From positions 161,389,278 through 161,453,277 of the forward strand of contig CM037879.1 in assembly GCA_021292165.1 (NCBI GenBank): DNA of 64,000 nt. Direction: 5' to 3'. The notes under the pieces were generated by a model. The model was not told the DNA's origin. It ran no database searches and worked only from the letters and a program-made list of their open reading frames with translations. Numbering within the stretch: the stretch's first letter is position 1; every line of letters starts with the position of its first letter. Source of the stretch: Shinisaurus crocodilurus. Its lineage: Eukaryota; Chordata; Lepidosauria; Squamata; Shinisauridae. Below are positions 32,697 through 44,225 of the stretch, piece after piece. The position numbers and the translations under genes are program-made.

Positions 32697-32880
32697 GGGG
32701 CAGTAGTTTACTTCCATTTGTATGCCACCTTTCATGCACAGCTCTCAGGGTGGTGTGCATATGGTGAGAGAGAGAGAGATACTTGCCAAAAGCCATCCAA
32801 TGAACTTCATGGCTGGGTGAGAACTTAAATCAGGTCTCCTTGGCCCAAGCCCAACTCAGTCACTGCGTCACACTGACTAT
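32697..32880 (-). mobile_element. CORE-SINE-like, highly decayed
   Basis: aaagccatccaatgaacttc with catggctgggtgagaactta and a final cactgcgtcacactg is recognisable as a minus-strand CORE-SINE core and head. The middle is replaced by (GA)n. Confidence 0.55.
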
Positions 32881-34305
32881 AAAGCTGACTATGACCCATG
32901 CTTTTTATAAAGAGAGAAGGATCCCTTTCCCTTACGGCATAACCAGTGGGGTGAGGAATGATTGCATGGGGGTGGGGAGGTGGAAAGAGACATCACTAGG
33001 TGGGACTCATTATAAAATGCTTAACGCTTGATCTGGGCTGAAGCCCAGGTTTGGGCTTTAAAGACATCACAAGACTTCAGGTGAGAGTCAGCAAAGAGTC
33101 CTGTCCCACCTTGCACTGCGTCAGTTGAGCTAGGCGGGAACACAAGCCTCCTTTTCACCCATTGGACTCCGGAGATCTTTCATGAGGGCTGGGAAGGACT
33201 GATGGCTGCTTTGATTGGCCATTGGGTGGGTACGTTTTAAATCTCCCTTAGGGTGTTCCTTCTCATCCTAGTCATGATGCCTCTGAATACCAGCACGCGT
33301 AGGCAGCAAAGTGGGTGAGAGTCATTGCCTTGAAGACAAGGCAGTAGATGCATCTGATCCAGCAGGACTCTCCTTCTATTCCTACATTATTTTATCTACT
33401 TATGTCCTGGTGGGCATTGGGAAAACTGGCTATGTTTAATTATTGTATTTGTCACAGCTTTGGCAAGTGAACTCACGTGGCTATGGAAAAGGGCCCTAGA
33501 TTGGGTGGCATGGGAAGGTGCCTGGGAGGTTCATCCCTATATTAGTAAAGGATGGATGAACACTCACTGGGCTGAGTGGTTCTGGAGTGGTGTTGCTGTC
33601 CTTGATATCACCCAACAGAGTGTATAAAAGCAGAAGCCATTTTGGAAATCAGCAAGAAACTGAAAAAGAAGTTTCAAAGCAGGGCTGTAGTGTCTTTAAA
33701 AAAGAAAAAGTGCCCAGGTTCCTGCCCCTAAAAATATCATATTAAGAACACTTTCTTCCTTATTTATTTTTTAATTCATTTTTTTCCAGCTACTCTCTAG
33801 CTAGCACATTCAGGAACTTTGGTAATGAAACTGGTTAGACCAGAAGCTGCCTGTGATCCACTCCAGTCAATTTCACCCACACCCTTGAATTGTAAAGGGC
33901 CAGGGAGATACAGTTGCAATTTGGAATTAGGGGAGATGGAAAAGCCCATTTCTCTGGCTGCAAGTCTTTTTGCCCACCCATTACTTTTGTACAGTACAGT
34001 TAAACAGTAATGGAAAAGTTGTTCCCCTTAATCTACAGAAATGATTATCTATATTCAACCTATTGGCCCCTGATGCAGCACTGTAAACTAATTTTTAAAC
34101 TCCTCGAGTAGTTTCAAAGGAGGTTGCCATGCAATGCTTTCTATGGAAAATGTCAAAAGGCCCTCTGGAATACAGGAACATCCCATGATTATCTGAGCCG
34201 AGGCTTCTGACATTCTAAACCAAACAGGGAATAATCCATGCAGAACTATCCATCCACATGTATATCCCTAGCTAGAACAAGACCCCCACATGCAAATGGA
34301 CACGA
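32881..34305. other. Unassigned sequence
   Basis: No gene or recognised repeat. Confidence 0.4.
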
Positions 34306-34850
34306 AACATGTTTATTTATTTTATTTCTGTACCGCCTTTCCACCCCCACACCAAAAAAGGGGGGGAAGGCACTCAAAGCAGCTAATAATAAAATCCAGA
34401 TTAGAAACAAAATCTTAATCAAAACATAGCATAAAAACAAATCAATTCAAACATAATTAGAGACATGACAATAAAAGAAATAAACAGTACTAACTAACCA
34501 ATTAAAATCCTCTTCTGCGACAGACCAGCTTACATGCCAAAGGCCTGCCTAAATAAAAAATCCCTTGCCTGCAGGTTGTAAACCACCCAGGGAGCCTTTT
34601 GGCTGATGGGCGGTAAATAAATATATTAAATAATAAAATTAATAAATAAACAGAGAGGGGCCCAAACTAGCCTCCCTTATCAGGGAGTTCCAAAGCCTGG
34701 GAGCGGCTACTGAAAAGGCCCTCACATCCCCGCCAAACGTGCCTGTCTGATGGTGGCGGGACCGAGAGAACGGCCTCCCCCAAACCAGCCACCAGGACAC
34801 CTCACAGGTTGTCTTGATCAGATTAATCAGAAACGCCACAAAAATCTTGT
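34306..34850 (-). mobile_element. L2-type LINE 3' end with opposite-strand tail insert
   Basis: The minus strand encodes DVRAFSVAAPRLWNSL (34650-34740), the L2 ORF2 C-terminal motif, preceded by a GGTFGGD-like stretch. Its 3' UTR ends with an L2-type terminus at 34306-34380 (tttatttattttatttctg). Between about 34560 and 34650 a plus-strand L2-type tail (ttgtaaaccacccagggag; ggcggtaaataaatatatta) interrupts it, probably a nested SINE or LINE tail. Confidence 0.75.
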
Positions 34851-36211
34851 TCAGGGCCCTAGCCCTTCCCCGTCAAACAGCTGATCAGTGCAACTGCTGG
34901 TTACCTGGCCAGGACTAGGCCCATGCTGTCCTGCCTTCTGTGTTCACATGCTTGGGGACAGGGCCAATGGGTGAAGTAGCTGTGAAAGCAAGAGCATCTA
35001 CCTGTTATTAGAGTAAAATTAATCCTTGATGACTGTACAGAAATAAAATAAGCCAGGTGCTAAGCCTATTTTGTTAATCTCTTGAATGAAAGTGGGGGAA
35101 ACAATGAGAAAACATTGCTGCAAATGAATCTTGCATTCAATCTTCCAAGCGGTAAACTATTGTAAAGCTGCATCTCAGTCATTCATGACTCTCTCTTTTT
35201 TAGTGCCCCCCCCCTAGTAAAGCAAACCTAATATAAATGGGAATATGGTCTGAAGCACAGATGCTTGAGGAATTCCATCTTCATGAATTCTGCTGTGAAC
35301 TAACTAGTGACAGGCGAACTTACCCCAAGTTAGTTTGTTATTTACTCAGAAAATAATGAACTCCCCCATGTAGGCTCGGGTAAGAGTTCTCCCTCAAAGC
35401 GAACTCTCATTCCTTGTAAGCAAGCTTTTGCACATGTGCGATATCAAAGTCCATCTTGGGAGCTGCAGTTTGGAATCACATAGTGCCTCCTTGAAGCCAG
35501 AACTGTGGTGGCAATGATGAGGGAAGTTGCTAAGGAGACTGTAGGATGACTGAAAAATTAGGAGGGGTGTTGCCGAGTCCTTCTTCTTGCGGGGTCAGTG
35601 TGGCAGTGGTGAGAAAGGAAGCAGCACCGGATTAGGCAAGAGAAGGGTTAATCCAACCCATGCAATGAATAGACAGAAATGCCATTGTTTAGATACAGAC
35701 TGTGCTTGCGATCAATTCCGTACTTAATAGCAAATTTGTAAACCGTTGGTCCAGGCTCGGTAAAAAAGTGAGCATCGCGAACACATGAGGTTCGACCAGC
35801 AAGTGGACTAAATATGAAATTCAGTGGCATCACTAGAACTAACCTGGTTCTGCACCTCCTGAAGAACCATGCAGATTGGAACATTGTTACACATCTGACC
35901 TTTGCACTTCCTGACTGTTCTGGACACAATTCTCAGCTCAAGGACTGTATCAAAACAGGTCTTTAAATGCATATTTTGAGAGAACATATATTTAGAAATA
36001 TAATTTCCCCCAAAATTCCATCCACCCACACACATGGGGGGGACAAGCTTCCGTTGTGTTATGACAGATGATTTTGGGCGTTAGATTCCCTTATAGAAGA
36101 GAGAGAGACTAACCCCACACTCAAAAGGTTTGGGATTTTTGGCTGGGTAAAGATGTGTGCTGCTGGGTGGAGTATGCACTTTGCCTTTTAACACTAAACA
36201 GACACACACAC
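34851..36211. other. Unassigned sequence
   Basis: No gene recognised. A C-run is at 35206-35213. Open frames on the minus strand at 35648-36035 overlap each other and lack motifs. Confidence 0.4.
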
Positions 36212-36600
36212 TGATGTCAGAAACAAAAGAGTTGTTTTATTACAGACGAAATATTGAGTAGGTACAGCATCTTACTTGTTGGTACAGCAAACCCAGTGAT
36301 TTCAGGCAGCAAAATATCCTTACGCTATTGTCAAGAGGTCTGCATTCCAAGCAAGCTTGGACAGCTTATGGATGACTCTCTCGACCCTCTCCCAACACAC
36401 CTTCCAGTCCAGTACTAAAACCCTCTGTTCTTATACCTTTCTCCTGCATTCCTGGTGATACGAGAGCAGCAGGGGCAGTTTCTGTCCCCCTGATGTTCTT
36501 AATTCCCACTAATCGCCCTATCCTTTGTGTGCCCCAGAAAATTGCACAATTGTGTTTGTACATCATGTTTTAATTAATTTTTTGTCCGTTTTTTGCAAGT
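36212..36600 (-). mobile_element. Probable LTR fragment
   Basis: On the minus strand a TATA-like ggtataagaacagaggg (near 36435) is followed about 200 bp later by AATAAAACAACTC (near 36240) and a tgacatca end at 36212. This is the promoter-to-polyadenylation spacing of an LTR. The other end and any target duplication were not found. Confidence 0.4.
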
Positions 36601-37834
36601 GCGCTCTTGATGGGTAACATAAGGAAGACCTTTTGTGGGTTTGCCTTACCTGATGAGCTTAAATTTCTGGTTCAGTCCTGTTGGGGGGCTAGGGAGCCAT
36701 CCTTGCAGGTCTATTTTTCTACATCCTACAGTCATCCTACAGTTTCTTTTTAGGAGAGTTCCTCTCTTGTGCCTTTAGGCCATGCATGTTAATCTAATCA
36801 GTGCAAGACTCTTGGCCACTGCCTATTCATTCATTAGGCTCTCAATCACTCTCCATTCAAACCTTCACTCGCATCCTGTGTGCCAGTCCAGCAGTTGTTC
36901 ATTTCCCACAAACCCAAGCTTACCCAGCTCCTATTAGGGCCTGCTGTGATCTTCCTCGTGAGCCATAGTCCTAACCAAATGATCATAAATATATCCACTC
37001 ATAACAATTGCCTCCAACAACTCAGTTGTTCAGTGGACATGTGGATGGGAAATTGCAATCAGAGCAGCAGACCCTACACTCGTCAGACATCGAGTGCTGT
37101 ATGTGCTGTAGAATATTTGCAGGTTTGCAAGGAGGCGCATGAGCATAGATCCCTACACCCCTAAGAATCTATTTGCATTATCTGTACACTCCAATGCAGA
37201 ACAAAATGTCACCTATCTCACAGTGCACAGATTGCACATATAGGGCCCTCTGCAAATGTATGCATGAACACTGAGAGAACAGAAAAGACAGGGCCTCCTG
37301 CAACAATCACAATCCTCCCCACTCAAAGACTAGAGAAGAATGTCTGCACAGGGCTCTTAAAAGCACCACATATATGTTTAAATTTTCCTATCCTAAAGAA
37401 ATCTTGTTAAGAAATGGAAAAACGACTCATATGCAAATCAGAACAGAGAGGATGGCTCTTAATGTATTGTTTGGATAGTAGGGACTGTGACAAGATAAGT
37501 CATGTGATGCATAATTGCCCCTGTAGTATAATGTATACACTTTTATTAAAGTACAAGAAGAAAATTATTTTGTCAATCATTGCTAGAGAAAAAAGGGCCC
37601 TGGAGGGAGCATTAATTCATCTACTGTCACTTGATGCCAATGTAGCCCTCTTTATGCAGAACTGCACTTTTTAAAAATGTTGCTACTACACTTTGAATTT
37701 AACTCCATACAGTGTGTGTGTGTGTGGATAGAAACAAAGTATGAGCACAATCCAAAGTTGAGAACTGTGTGCAGCCCAGTCCTATGAATATTTCCTCTTC
37801 CCTTCCTCCATCTCCCACCGTGCTTTGCTTAACA
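36601..37834. other. Unassigned sequence
   Basis: No gene recognised. A short (GT)n is at 37713-37725. Confidence 0.4.
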
Positions 37835-37932
37835 TCCAGCCTGATGAAGAGTTCTGGAGAACTCAAAAGCTTGCAAAGTATTTTGTGACATTTTGATTGA
37901 TTCTAATAAAGGTTTTGCCAGACCATGCAGTT
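37835..37932 (+). mobile_element. Retroelement tail with hammerhead-like motif
   Basis: ctgatga (37841-37847) is followed by a perfect 6-bp hairpin gagttc-tgga-gaactc, then aaaagcttgc. Then come ttgattgattctaataaagg and ttttgccagacca. The order CUGAUGA, stem II, GAAA is the hammerhead ribozyme core, as known in Penelope-like retroelements. Here the GAAA reads AAAA, so the catalytic G12 is lost and the copy should not cleave. The attribution to a Penelope-like element is inference. Confidence 0.5.
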
Positions 37933-38858
37933 TGGAACTACTCTGAAGAAGTAAAAGTGTTTATCCTGGCTGGATCATGCTTTATTTTTATTTATTTATT
38001 TTATTTTTGAAGTGGTATGCATAGATGTGAAGAATTTCTTTTCTTTTCTTTCCTTCCTTCCTTCCTTTCTGCATTTCTAATGAGGCAACTATGACCATGT
38101 TACCAGCCTACATTTCTCTGTATATCTTTCTGATGTTCTTCCACCTGCTCAGAATTAAGCAGGCATGAAAAGACTGATCAAATTAAATAAAAATGCATTT
38201 CCTTATCTTTGTTCTTGCTTTAGCATTATCTGGGTTAATTGGGTTCACATACCTCTAACAAATAGACCATCTCTAAAAGCAGAAAAAAAGTGAAAAGGCC
38301 TTCTTTCCTTAAGGACTTGTTCAATAATGGAGAAGAGCCAGACAAAATGAACCCTCTTTCAAGGAAGGCACATCCCAGATGTCTTCGTTCCATCTAGTCG
38401 ACATTTTAAAAAGCAAGTCCCTTTCCGTTATTTCCGTTCCTCCATTTTCTTACATAGGCAATAGGCAGACATTTAGATGATTTGTACATGCTCTATATTC
38501 CGTAGGAATTTCCTACAGAACTGAGACATGTTGGGGCAAAGAAACTCTCATAAACAGACACCAGGACTATATTCTGGTCCTGCATCTCCTATAGGCCAAT
38601 TGCATGCCATAGTACGTACCGGTTCCAAATGCTGCACGGAATCAGCCCAGTGTGATGGTGACCAGAGATCATCATGTGATCAATAAAGCAGTAAGTTTAC
38701 AGGTATGAGAATTATTTCATTTAGCTTACCTGTAGCCTATTTCACAATGTACCGTATTAAAAAAAATAATCCAAAGTAGGCTAAAAGTACCTGTATTTGC
38801 TATGGTCAGTATAAAATGCCTAGGCATTGTGTGAACACAGTAATCCAATATTATAGTA
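37933..38858. other. Unassigned sequence with a pyrimidine tract
   Basis: The TTTCC-rich microsatellite at 38041-38069 is the only repeat seen. No gene. Confidence 0.4.
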
Positions 38859-39109
38859 CAGGCAGTCCCCTAGTTAAGAACGTCTGACTTACAGACAGCC
38901 ATACTTAAGAACGGACTTCTGGGTTCCCCAGCGCTATGCCGTTTACGTAGAGTACACAGCGTAGTATACTACGCAATTTGCGTAATTTATACAATTTGCG
39001 TAAATGCCGAATTTAATGTATAGAACACTATGCTGTTCTGACTTACATACAAATTTGACTTAAATACATTCTCAAGAACGGAACTCGTTCGTAATCTGGG
39101 GACTGCCAG
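38859..39109. mobile_element. Tigger/pogo-like MITE, second family
   Basis: Ends caggcagtcccc and ggggactgccag are inverted copies, flanked by TA (38857-38858 and 39110-39111). Subterminal ttaagaacg is mirrored. Internal short repeats acgcaatttgcgtaa recur. 251 bp, non-coding. Confidence 0.88.
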
Positions 39110-39111
39110 TA

Positions 39112-40082
39112 TCTATTTTTCCATGCTTTACAATAACTAGACATTCCATATATAATTCTATTTTCTTCACCTTCCAGCTAGCAGATAACTGTGTTTCATC
39201 CCGCTGAAATTAATGGGGACTTAAATGAGCATAACAATATACTAGATTGCAGCCTTTGCTTGTTAATGGTGTTGTGTTGTATGGATACACACACACACAC
39301 ACACACACCTTCAAATTAACCAGGAGGAGGAGATTCTGAATGTTTGCTTGGTGGAGTTTGTTTAAAAGGTAGACAATATTCTTCTACCTTATTTAAGCTT
39401 CATTTAATTCAGACTCCCATCTGCCTCTATTTGATTGTGTTTTGAAAGCCTAAATAAAAGCAATAAGACTTTCTGCCAATGGTACATTAAGGCGGGGGAC
39501 GGGGGTGGTATCCTTAAATATGCAGCTGGCAACATTCTACCAAACAAAAGGAAAATGCCAGCCCTCCCTACCCCATCGCCCACTCCCCACTCCTGCCCTT
39601 TCAAAATGGCACCATATATTTGTAACAAACCATTTACCAAGTGCATGTGTCTTCTTTATTGTTCTTCATAAACAGGCTGTTGGATCTTACTAGCTTCCAA
39701 TGTGAAAAATGAAAGAATTTCCTCCTATTCGTGCCTCTCTTATCTCATAATTGTTTTGTTCAGAGCAGTAGGGGAGACCAATATAAATGTCTCGGCTGTT
39801 TTATTTGTCCTTTCCAAGCTCATTCATGCTTTCCTCTGGGGCATTTCCCCCTCCCCTTCCATGCAACTTTTGTATCTGTTTACTCTTAGCGTGCCTGTAG
39901 CAAGCAAAATGGTCTGGGGTTTTTACTGCTAAGTCTTATGTAATGAAGATGGAGATATGAAGAGGAGGGATGTGATATGTTTAATTCGCTGGGGCTTGTA
40001 GCATTGGTAAAAGGCAAAATAGGCAACACATAACAAAGACCTTATCCTTGTACTCCCCATTCATTAGGCTAATGAGATAAGA
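39112..40082. other. Unassigned sequence
   Basis: (CA)n at 39287-39308. The rest, especially 39690-40075, looks unique and repeat-free. No exon recognised. Confidence 0.4.
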
Positions 40083-40224
40083 TGCTTTGTTAGCACGCCT
40101 ACCTGGCCTGACTGGGAGGGCTTTTTGGTTTCAACGCTCTAATCTGCTGCATTTGCTTTGGAAGCTAGCTTTATAGGATGCTAAAACAGTTTGACTCTTT
40201 TGTAGCAACTGTTTTTAACACAAC
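40083..40224 (+). repeat. 142-bp segment duplicated from an LTR
   Basis: This segment, from gctttgttagcacgcc to gtttttaacacaac, differs from 40947-41088 inside the solo LTR at only 3 positions by eye, yet its flanks are unrelated. It is therefore a recent partial copy or an LTR remnant. Confidence 0.85.
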
Positions 40225-40566
40225 TAAGGAGTGGGCCTTTTCGGTGGTGGCACCCCAGTTGTGGGGAATCCCCTCCGCAGAGTAGCTTGCTTGACATCTA
40301 TGTTGTGGTTGTTTTGGTGCCAAGTGAAGACCCTTTTTTTATTTTCCCAGACTTTTCCTTCAGTTTTAAAAATCATGTTAGTGCATTTTTAGATCTTTGC
40401 CCTGTCACTCTTTTTTCACTTTTGTTTTTACATTGGTTTTATTCTTTTTTAAAACTTAAGGTTTTTATATTACTATGTTGTATTTTATGGTTTTAAGTTT
40501 TGTTTTGTGAACTGCCCACAGAACTTCAGCTATTGGATGGTATAGAAATGTAATAGATAAATAAAC
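40225..40566 (+). mobile_element. L2-type LINE 3' end
   Basis: Opens with the L2 C-terminal coding end (AFSVVAPQLW, 40235-40265), followed by a T-rich 3' UTR and the terminus gaactgcccacagaacttc with atagaaatgtaatagataaa. Confidence 0.85.
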
Positions 40567-40609
40567 ACATTATTGCTCTTCAGCTGGAGGCTCAGAACCT
40601 ACCTCTGGG

Positions 40610-41202
40610 TGTCAGGGTTAAGCCCAGCACCTCTGCAGAGGTGCCTCAAGAAGATGTGGGATTTGATTCTGACTCAGACAAGGAGGGGAAAGAGGTGGCT
40701 GAGGCCTCAATGCCACAGTCGCTGGAGATAGGTGTGAATGGCACTGATAGTCCAACAGGCCCTTCTAAAACCATGGGAATGCCAAGCCAGAGCAAAGAGG
40801 AGAAGGAGGAGGGAGGAAGCATTAGAGAGCCCATGGTGAGATGTGAAATGAGGAGGGAGGAGCAGTGTAGAGTAATACAGCATTCCAAGTGATTCGCTGC
40901 CAAAGACACTCCTTAAGGAAAGGATCTGCCTTGAAGGCTGGGCTTTGTTAGCACACCTACCTGGCCTGACTGGGAGGGCTTTTTGGTTTCAACGCTCTAA
41001 TCTGCTGCATTTGCTTTGGAAGCTGGCTTTATAGGATGCTAAAACAGTTTGACTCTTTTGTAGCAATTGTTTTTAACACAACCTGTTGTGTAGCCAGAAG
41101 CAAGGCTGGCTCACTTGTAAACTTTTTACATAATAAAAGCTAATTGATTAGAATTACAAATCAGTGACTGGTCTCCTGTGGGAGGCAGGGTGGCCTCTGA
41201 CA
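40610..41202 (+). mobile_element. Solo LTR, 593 bp
   Basis: Starts TGTCAGGGTT and ends GCCTCTGACA, so the ends form TGTCAG/CTGACA. An exact 5-bp target duplication ctggg lies at 40605-40609 and 41203-41207. A TATA-like tttata lies near 41029 and AATAAA near 41132 (acataataaaagc), giving a U3-R-U5 layout on the plus strand. The 83-codon open frame at 40641-40892 is in U3 and is not a gene. No internal viral genes are left. Confidence 0.94.
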
Positions 41203-41209
41203 CTGGGTA

Positions 41210-41212
<3 letters not shown>

Positions 41213-41242
<30 letters not shown>
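41213..41242. repeat. (TG)n microsatellite
   Basis: About 15 TG units, starting just downstream of the LTR target duplication. Confidence 0.97.
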
Positions 41243-41243
<1 letters not shown>

Positions 41244-41350
41244 TGGAGATTGTAATAAAGACTTTTCACTTCCTCTCCTTTCCAACTAGCCATGTCCAAA
41301 CATTTTTCAGTCACTCCCACTGCCATCTTTAATTCCACTTTCACAAATTG

Positions 41351-41541
41351 GAAGGAGCATAGCTCACTGCCAAAGTGCACAGTTGCATGCAGAAGGCCTC
41401 AAGTTCAATCCCTGGCATCGCCAGTTAAAATAGGATCAGGTCGCAGATGACAGAAAAGGCCCTCCCTACCCAGGTCCCTGGAGAGTACAGCTGGCCAGAA
41501 TAGACAATAATGGGCTGGATGGACAAAGCTTCCTATTTAAA
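41351..41541 (+). mobile_element. tRNA-derived SINE with CR1/L3-like tail
   Basis: The head has a degraded box A (catagctcactgccaaagtg), box B (aagttcaatccctgg), and tgcatgcagaaggcc typical of this SINE. The body is ggagagtacagctggccaga then gggctggatggacaaagctt. The tail resembles the CR1/L3 3' end. Related to 12858-12996. Confidence 0.8.
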
Positions 41542-41629
41542 GTGTCCTCTGTTGTTGTTCATTTTTTAGATCGTGCCAACCACATACATGGTGCTTTACA
41601 AACAATGAGAGGGCAGGTTTCCACCCCCA

Positions 41630-41776
41630 AGAGAAAACGTATTCAAAAAATACATGTTTAAATATGAATTTTCATGCAGGGTTTTTTAAAATACCAAAAT
41701 GAGGCAGAACTGGGACAGAATGGAGTTATGAATGAACACGTGCGAAACTGAGTTGGACAGACTGATCTGTCCATCC
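41630..41776. mobile_element. TAGGGATG hAT family, right half
   Basis: Ends tctgtccatcccta, with aactgggacagaatgg and ttttcatgcagggtttt matching the interior of the 11115-11531 element. The left end is missing. Confidence 0.55.
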
Positions 41777-41867
41777 CTACAAAAAGTTGAAGACTATTTG
41801 ACCTAGAGGCAGGCTCACATGTTTAGCTGGCTGAGGAACCAGTACAGAGGATGGAAGAATATCCGTG

Positions 41868-42682
41868 TGTGGAGAAAGCCTGAACACACACACGCAGTGA
41901 CAGGAACCCTGACACAGTTTTCCCCTTGGTAACCACACATAGTTTTCCCCTAACAACCCCTGTCTGCATAATCCCCACATGGGGACAGGAGATGCAGGAC
42001 TGGCCAGACAGGTGACACGCATATCCTCAACGGGGGCACATCGGACCGAATCCATAAGAAGAAGCATGGACCATCAGGAAATGTAGGGCAGTCTCAAAGA
42101 GCTGCTAAGTATGCTCAGAGGGCATGATAAGCCCAAAGGCGCCACCTGTTCCCAGGCAGGAACAAGCCCACCTGATCGTAAAGGGGGCAGGAATAAGCCC
42201 ACCTGATCACCCAGGGGCGGGGAGGGGGCGTGCAGGGTAGAAAACCCCTCTGCCTGCTCCACGGAGGTTGTTGGGAACACGGGCAGGTGAACACATTCCA
42301 AAAGCCAGCACCGGCTGGGTCAAGCAGTTCTCTTCCCCGAGCACGGTGGCTCGGAGCCAGGCTAAAGCGGGGAGTCGTAGAGTCTCTGGTCTAAGGTAAC
42401 TCCTTGCTTCAGTACGCTAGCCTGGGAACCAATTCAGTTAGTCAATTGAGGTCACGACCTAGTTTGTGTACGTTGTAGTATTCCTAGAAGTCTATTAGTT
42501 CCGCTCCATTTAACCTGTAGTAAATAAAGTGTCTATTCTTGTTTTGTGAATGGACTGGTGTGCTTTTTAAGCCACGGTTGAATTTTAATCACGTAATATC
42601 CCCTTGACGGGCTATATCTCAGTGCCAGTTAACCCATTAAGTGCAGAACTCATGCAGAAGACCCGGTTGCTGGTCTTCCACA
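41868..42682 (+). mobile_element. Solo LTR, 815 bp, distinct family
   Basis: Starts TGTGGAGAAAGCC and ends GGTCTTCCACA (TGTGGA/TCCACA). An exact 5-bp target duplication ccgtg lies at 41863-41867 and 42683-42687. AATAAA at 42523-42528, followed by a GT-rich stretch, gives a plus-strand polyadenylation site. Internally, related direct repeats aagcccacctgatcgtaa and aagcccacctgatcaccc occur near 42165 and 42196. No sequence shared with the 40610 LTR. Confidence 0.93.
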
Positions 42683-42687
42683 CCGTG

Positions 42688-44225
42688 TGTCTTCTCTCCC
42701 CCACCATGAAAACAAGGCAATACAGTTTTAAAGTGAGTTGAAAGTGATTCGAAAGCGGGATTGATTCACATGTATACACACACACATTTTTCTCTTATGC
42801 CACTTCTGCCTGTCTTCAAATTGAGTTTTGATAAAATACCAAAGCCTGCCAAACCCAATGGGTGAAAGGGAGATGAATAATTCACACATCATGAGGAGCA
42901 ATCCCTCTTTAAATAACTTCCCACTCTCTCTAACACTCTCCTTGCCCCTCTCCCTCAAAAGAAAGAAAGAAATCCCTTTAATCCATCTCCAGCCTCTTTG
43001 GGGCAAGAGGGCAGGGGGAAGTGCTAGGATATTCTGTGGGAGTTATTTCCAAATCAATATGCTCAGGATCAAAGTGTAAGGGCCAGAGGTGATCCTGTCT
43101 CCCTACTGATTACTACTTTCCATGGGCATCAGGTATGTTGTGGAGGTATGGACTAGGAAAAGGGCTGCATTTGAAGAAATCAAAGTCTGCATTTGTGTCC
43201 CTGTGTAATGTTAGGTAGAGAAACATGCTTCAAAGCAGAAGCTAAAAAGACCTCCAACCCTGAGGCCATCTTTTTGTTAAAATTCCCCACTGACACATCC
43301 TCAGTTTTTAATCCTGAAAATGGTGAAAATTGAGAACCTTGTGAGCCTTTCACCATTTCAGCTAGTACCATACTGAGTGCACAGTCTCTGGAGCAGAAAT
43401 TCTGGAATCCTTTGTTTTGTTCTCATGTCCTCCGATGCAAAGAACAGGGCAAAAAAAAAAGTAACACACTAGATTTATGACTTATATAATTAAAAAAGCG
43501 GGCTTTGTAGGTGCACTTATTGAAGGGACAGCAAGCAAGACATACGGTACCTTCAGGGACGCTCACTCCTAGCTGTTGAAAATTTGACCTGCAAAAGCAC
43601 AAATGAATCAAATTGAAGGTTTTGGGGGTCTTGTGTTTTTTTTTCCTATATTCAACTTTTTACTTATCTTTCACTGAAATGTCAAAGATCAAGTCTAGAA
43701 ATAATTATATTTTGGGGAGATAAGGAAGAGCACAAGATGTTTCATATGCTTGGGGAGCTGACATTGCACTTGAGTGATTATGAAGAACTTATTGGGCTCA
43801 AGGCAATCTGGTGGGACATGGAAGAACAACCACATATCCAAGATTTCCTGTATGTGCCCCACCTGAGCCATACAATTACTGGACTGCTGAGTCACTGCTC
43901 AGTGGGGAGGATTGGGCATGTGCCCTTCCCCTCCATCTCACACACCTTTCATAATGTGTCACATGACCATTGGCCATGTTGGCTGGGGCTTATGGGAGTT
44001 GTAGTCCAAAAGAATTGAAGGGTACCAAGCTGTTGCAGGGGAGGGGTGTGCGAGTTGGGGTGGAGGGAGGTGTGAAATGTAACCATTATGAAATGTAAGC
44101 AAAACTAGAGATCAAAAACTATTTGATACTTTGCAAAAATGCACTCTTTCTCACGAAACAGGCAGGAGTGTGATCATCAGAGATAACTGCTGGAGTGGAA
44201 GGTGAAAGTAAGACCACATCAATCT
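42688..44225. other. Mostly unassigned, half MITE near the end
   Basis: At 43965-44030, ccattggccatgttggctgg and tgggagttgtagtccaaaag is the right half of a ctacaactcccat MITE. No gene seen. Confidence 0.4.

Noticed and set aside
40641..40892. Acidic 83-codon frame that looks protein-like
   Set aside because: It lies wholly in the U3 part of a solo LTR with both ends and target duplication identified.
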